From assembly GCA_017483425.1 (NCBI GenBank), contig JAFUWM010000287.1:1-9516 (forward strand): a stretch of 9,516 nt of DNA, read 5' to 3'. This document shows positions 7,106 to 9,516 of the stretch, one piece after another. Both the position numbers and the translations under genes were made by a program. This DNA comes from Lachnospiraceae bacterium. GTDB lineage: Bacteria > Bacillota > Clostridia > Lachnospirales > Lachnospiraceae. The notes under the pieces were generated by a model. The model searched no databases. It saw nothing but the letters and a program-made list of their open reading frames with translations, and was not told the origin of the DNA. Numbering within the stretch: position 1 is the first letter of the stretch; each line of letters starts with the position of its first letter.

Positions 7106-7137
7106 GACCGCACACCTTGACAGGTGTGCGGTCTTTG
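7106..7137 (+). terminator. Intrinsic terminator of the ATPase gene
   Basis: A perfect 11-bp GC-rich stem, GACCGCACACC (7106-7116) and GGTGTGCGGTC (7123-7133), with a 6-base loop, is followed by TTTGTTC. It lies 30 bases after the ATPase stop codon. It is the clearest intrinsic terminator in the window, though the T-run is short. Confidence 0.85.
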
Positions 7138-7163
7138 TTCAAATTCAGAAGGAGCTGTAAATA
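7135..7163 (+). promoter_or_regulatory. Weak promoter candidate for the truncated aldo/keto reductase gene
   Basis: TTGTTC (7135-7140) and TAAATA (7158-7163) are 17 bases apart, upstream of the reductase start and directly after the terminator stem. Both boxes are imperfect matches. An AAGGAG at 7149-7154 has no start codon in reach and may be chance. Confidence 0.3.
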
Positions 7164-7216
7164 AATAACTTCGCCAAATTCAAAGATTATTGATTTACAG
7201 ATCCGAAAGGAATCAT

Positions 7217-7372
7217 ATGGGAGAAATAGATGTAAAGGGTACAGGAAAACTTGGATTCGGACTCATGAGGCTTCCCAGGAAGGGGATTTCGATAGATATC
7301 CCTCATGTAAGTCATATGGTGGATCTGTTTATGGAGGCAGGACTTAATTATTTTGATACCGCGTTTGTATAC
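7217..7372 (+). pseudogene. Aldo/keto reductase (ferredoxin-type) N-terminal fragment, cut by an IS
   Basis: The first ~52 residues are the start of an aldo/keto reductase: MGEIDVKGTGKLGFGLMRLP is the first strand of the barrel and GLNYFDTAFVY contains the conserved FDTAxxY with the catalytic-site Asp. This version resembles the ~370-residue clostridial reductases that end in a 4Fe-4S domain. Homology stops after FVY, exactly where the IS terminal inverted repeat begins. The frame runs 17 more codons through IS DNA to a TAG at 7421-7423, giving a dead 68-residue product. The catalytic Tyr, Lys and His regions are missing. The start at 7217 is preferred over an in-frame TTG at 7190 because AAAGGA (7206-7211) lies five bases upstream. 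The remainder of the gene should lie beyond the right edge if the insertion was simple. Confidence 0.85.
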
Positions 7373-7405
7373 GTTAAATTCCCAATTTTCGGGACTAACT
7401 ACAGG
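7371..7405 (+). repeat. IS left terminal inverted repeat
   Basis: About 35 bases, matching the right terminal repeat in inverted orientation at roughly 29 positions. The inner end overlaps the subterminal stem-loop at 7391-7426. Confidence 0.8.
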
Positions 7406-7426
7406 CGATTTTGCCTGGGTTAGCCC
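7391..7426 (-). terminator. Subterminal stem-loop at the transposase stop codon
   Basis: Paired segments are GGG/CCC (7391-7393, 7424-7426), CTAAC/GTTAG (7395-7399, 7419-7423) and CAGGC/GCCTG (7402-7406, 7413-7417) around a 6-base loop. The transposase stop (7420-7422) lies inside it. It may end transposase transcription or block transcription entering the element from outside, a common control in insertion sequences. No clear T-run is present on the minus strand. Confidence 0.45.
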
Positions 7427-9324
7427 CTGACTTTAGGCTTTGGTCCTGGCTTCTTGCGCAGGGTGCCATCCTTGTTATACTTGCCACGTTTCGTGCCCGG
7501 TTTTACACCTGGCTTTTTGCGAGGCGTGCCATCTGCATTTGTTGCCTTACGTTTGGTCCCTGGTTTGACACCAGATTTTCTTGGAATGACATTTCCTTGA
7601 TCGTCGTATTGCTTTCGACGGGATCCCTTCTTCGGTCCAGGTTTTCTGCGACGGGGTGTTGCTACCCGGCCGGAAATGCGGTCATTCTCGAACCTTACGG
7701 ACTCATCTATCCGTGTCAGTGCATTTGACTGCAATGCTTTAAAAAAAGATTTTAATCGCTCGTTCTCCACATGAGTGTACGTGTAGACATCATTCAGTTT
7801 TTGAGCTTCGATCTTTTCAAGTTCCTGAACCATCTGGTTGGTGTTTTGGCCAAGTTCCTTGGATGCTTTTTCTATCTCGTACCGCAGGATGGATGCAACA
7901 AAGCCGACTGCAAACCTCGCACGGACACCTGCCGTGTACTGAATGCGTAATGCTCCGTATCCTAGCTGGGTTTTGATTATACGATACTGCGTTTCGGACG
8001 TGCTGCGGGATACATAAAGCTCATGCACCTGCTGGGGTGTCATTTCGTCTGATGTAACAATACTGTATAACCCCTTTTCGTCAATGGCTGATTGGAGCGC
8101 TTCTGTGATTATCTCGACATGTCTGTTGCCTCCTTCTGAGATACGCAGCAGTTGATCGTATTTACTATCAACAGTTGCTTTCTCACCTTTGCTTATAGCA
8201 GACTCGATGCGTTCCATTTCAAGGTACATTTTTTTGAGTAGTGCAGTAATCCGGTCGCTCCCATTACGATAGTCAAAAAAGAGCGTGAGGTAATCCTTAT
8301 GATCAAAGCTTTTGAATAACTGCACTTGTTTTTGACAACCAAACAGGAATGTATGCGGGATCAGATAATTACTGTTCATCTTGATCTGTTGACCGCATTC
8401 TGCAAGCATCTGCTCGTATCCTTGTGGACTGCCCTTAACCATGATCACATAAGCGATATCATGTTTGATCAGATATCGGATCGCGTCAGCACTACAGTAA
8501 CCTCTGTCAAGGATGACACCTGCCACATCAAGGCCACATTCCTGGAGGAAATCCAAGACGGATCTCATCGCTTTTGCATCGACAAGACCGCCGCGGTACA
8601 CATCATAGGTGACAGGTTTCCCGTCTGGGGTGACCGCATATGTAAAGCTTACGATATTGATGTTCTTGCCGGATTTGGCGTGACCTTTTTCCGCAAGATC
8701 CACGCCCTTACTCTGGCAGTCATCATTGGAACCATCGATACACAACCATACTTTATCAGCGCCATCTTCCTTGCATTGTAACGCCCATCTGCGCCGCAAA
8801 AGAAGTTCCTGCTCGATTGACATTCCTTCTTCAAAGAGGCGGGAGTAAAAGGAATCACTAAAGGGAGTCTTGGAATAAGTCAGCTCATTGCGCATCTTAG
8901 AGGCAAACGCAGATGCGTCATCCGTATGATGGATTATGGAATACATTGCATAATCCAAAATGGCTCCGGCATGATCTGTACCATAAACCGCATCTAGGAT
9001 ATCTTTGATGCCGGTATAATCATTGATCGCCTGACATGTAGAGAACATGCCGATCCGCTTCACGATCGGTTTGACCTGTTCCTTTGCAACCTTTTCCCAT
9101 TGGGATGGGAAGACATTAGCATACTGTGACGTTGGATGCATGGTTGTAATACTACCTTCGCATTGATGTCCGATGGTAGTGCGCCTGGGCTTGGCATACC
9201 CCTTCTCTTTATCGTAAGGCGCCTCAAGAACATACTTGATCAAAGCAGGCTTACCGTCACTTTGGCGCTCTATGGTAACATGTTCTTTAGGTATGTCAAC
9301 AACCAGGTTTCTGTATACTGCCAT
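7420..9324 (-). CDS. DDE transposase (IS1634/IS4-like) with repeated basic tail
   Basis: Cuts and joins the ends of its own IS. Of 634 residues, the likely catalytic triad is Asp197 (WLCIDGSN), Asp273 (VILDRGYCS) and Glu444 (STSETQYRIIKTQLGYG, the YREG-like helix). DRGYCSADAIRYL and YRGGLVDAKAM are typical of the IS4/IS1634 superfamily, with a large insertion (~300-430) between the second Asp and the Glu. The C-terminus (~558-634) is a basic tail of four repeats about 21 residues apart: PGPKKG, SGVKPG, PGVKPG and PGPKPK, with Lys/Arg around them, like AT-hooks. The core plus tail is longer than many family members. The frame is intact, so the element may be active. The start at 9324 has AGGA ten bases upstream. 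It uses more CAG, CTG and TTT-type codons than the neighbouring genes, as expected of a mobile gene. The exact family is uncertain. Confidence 0.9.
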   Translation of the reverse strand: MAVYRNLVVDIPKEHVTIERQSDGKPALIKYVLEAPYDKEKGYAKPRRTTIGHQCEGSITTMHPTSQYANVFPSQWEKVAKEQVKPIVKRIGMFSTCQAINDYTGIKDILDAVYGTDHAGAILDYAMYSIIHHTDDASAFASKMRNELTYSKTPFSDSFYSRLFEEGMSIEQELLLRRRWALQCKEDGADKVWLCIDGSNDDCQSKGVDLAEKGHAKSGKNINIVSFTYAVTPDGKPVTYDVYRGGLVDAKAMRSVLDFLQECGLDVAGVILDRGYCSADAIRYLIKHDIAYVIMVKGSPQGYEQMLAECGQQIKMNSNYLIPHTFLFGCQKQVQLFKSFDHKDYLTLFFDYRNGSDRITALLKKMYLEMERIESAISKGEKATVDSKYDQLLRISEGGNRHVEIITEALQSAIDEKGLYSIVTSDEMTPQQVHELYVSRSTSETQYRIIKTQLGYGALRIQYTAGVRARFAVGFVASILRYEIEKASKELGQNTNQMVQELEKIEAQKLNDVYTYTHVENERLKSFFKALQSNALTRIDESVRFENDRISGRVATPRRRKPGPKKGSRRKQYDDQGNVIPRKSGVKPGTKRKATNADGTPRKKPGVKPGTKRGKYNKDGTLRKKPGPKPKVRG

Positions 9325-9493
9325 AATTATTTAATCCTATCTATTTTAACTTAGTCCTTTTACGACTTAGTTATATTGTATCAGATTAAATAATTATTAG
9401 CAAGCGAAAACAGCTAGAAAACGCGGATTTTTCAATGTTTTTGTATGATAATGCTTAGTCCCGGAAGGGATCTAATTACCGATAGTTAGTCCC
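9325..9493. repeat. Repeated TTAGTCC motifs in the IS right end
   Basis: TTAGTCC occurs at 9351-9357, 9455-9461 and 9486-9492, all in the same orientation, with a degenerate copy, TTAG, at 9367. The left end carries the inverse (GGGACTAA, 7391-7398). The 190 bases between the transposase start and the right end hold these, the promoter and no gene. They could be transposase binding sites. Confidence 0.4.
9375..9403 (-). promoter_or_regulatory. Transposase promoter
   Basis: On the minus strand TTGCTA (9398-9403) and TACAAT (9375-9380) are separated by 17 bases, and TGA directly before the -10 makes it an extended -10. Transcription would start near 9368, about 44 bases before the ATG at 9324. 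Confidence 0.6.
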
Positions 9494-9513
9494 AGAATTT
9501 GGGATTTTAACGT
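9479..9513 (-). repeat. IS right terminal inverted repeat
   Basis: Inverted partner of the left terminal repeat (7371-7405). It holds TTAGTCCC (9486-9493) and a short internal palindrome, CCCA and TGGG, around the sequence next to it. Confidence 0.8.
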
Positions 9514-9516
9514 TTA

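Larger units (their letters stand above)
7371..9513 (-). mobile_element. Complete insertion sequence (~2.14 kb) with terminal inverted repeats
   Basis: The left end (from about 7371) and the reverse complement of the right end (from about 9513) both begin ACGTTAAA and align over ~35 bases without gaps, with about six mismatches, through GGGACTAACTA. Between them lies a single DDE transposase gene on the minus strand. The IS interrupts the aldo/keto reductase gene. The exact ends are uncertain by a few bases. If the element starts at 7375 and stops at 9509, it is flanked by ACGT on both sides, a possible 4-bp target duplication; but ACGT may instead belong to the repeats, because similarity continues outward to TA. 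The window ends only three bases past the repeat. Large size and transposase type suggest the IS1634/IS4 group. Confidence 0.85.

Noticed and set aside
8326..8781. 151-residue plus-strand frame inside the IS
   Set aside because: Antisense to the transposase catalytic region, no ribosome site, no recognisable motifs.
1..9516. CRISPR array, tRNA, rRNA, prophage or defence island
   Set aside because: No regularly spaced direct repeats, cloverleaf, rRNA-like sequence or phage/defence protein motifs were seen.

Overview
The window looks like chromosomal DNA from a Firmicute, most likely a Lachnospiraceae-type gut or rumen anaerobe (Butyrivibrio/Roseburia-like). This rests on strong AGGAGG-type ribosome sites, TTGACA/TATAAT-type promoters, heavy use of ATA, AGA and GGA codons, a DUF624 (YesL) protein, an MsmX/UgpC-type sugar ATPase, and a secreted GH25 muramidase ending in a GKGxY-type surface module. 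The genus is an inference.

Layout. (1) 1-1208, minus: xylulokinase (xylB), missing about its last 100 residues at the left edge. (2) 1209-1453: divergent promoter region for xylB and the muramidase gene, with an inverted repeat filling the spacer of the xylB promoter. (3) 1454-3430, plus: secreted GH25 muramidase-like protein with a long acidic N-terminal region and an Asn where the family usually has the Asp of its DxE motif. (4) 3431-3588: a long imperfect stem-loop, then a promoter and 5'-leader hairpin. (5) 3589-5815, plus: two genes overlapping by 17 bp, a DUF624/YesL-like membrane protein and a membrane diguanylate cyclase with an extracellular sensor and an intact GGDEF domain. (6) 5816-5959: promoter whose transcript would start with a hairpin. 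(7) 5960-7075, plus: a stand-alone sugar ABC transporter ATPase (MsmX/UgpC/MalK type), closed by a good intrinsic terminator. (8) 7217-7372, plus: the first ~52 codons of a ferredoxin-type aldo/keto reductase, cut off by an insertion sequence. (9) about 7371-9513: an IS of ~2.14 kb with both ~35-bp terminal inverted repeats and one 634-residue DDE transposase on the minus strand.

The non-IS genes fit carbohydrate use and envelope biology: xylulose phosphorylation, energising of sugar importers, a membrane protein of a family often found near sugar transporters, a wall hydrolase, and a c-di-GMP synthase that could respond to an external ligand. I see no CRISPR array, tRNA, rRNA, phage module or recognised defence system. 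The most unusual items are the Asn in the muramidase active site, the overlapping DUF624/diguanylate cyclase pair, and the IS with a repeated basic tail and repeated subterminal motifs.
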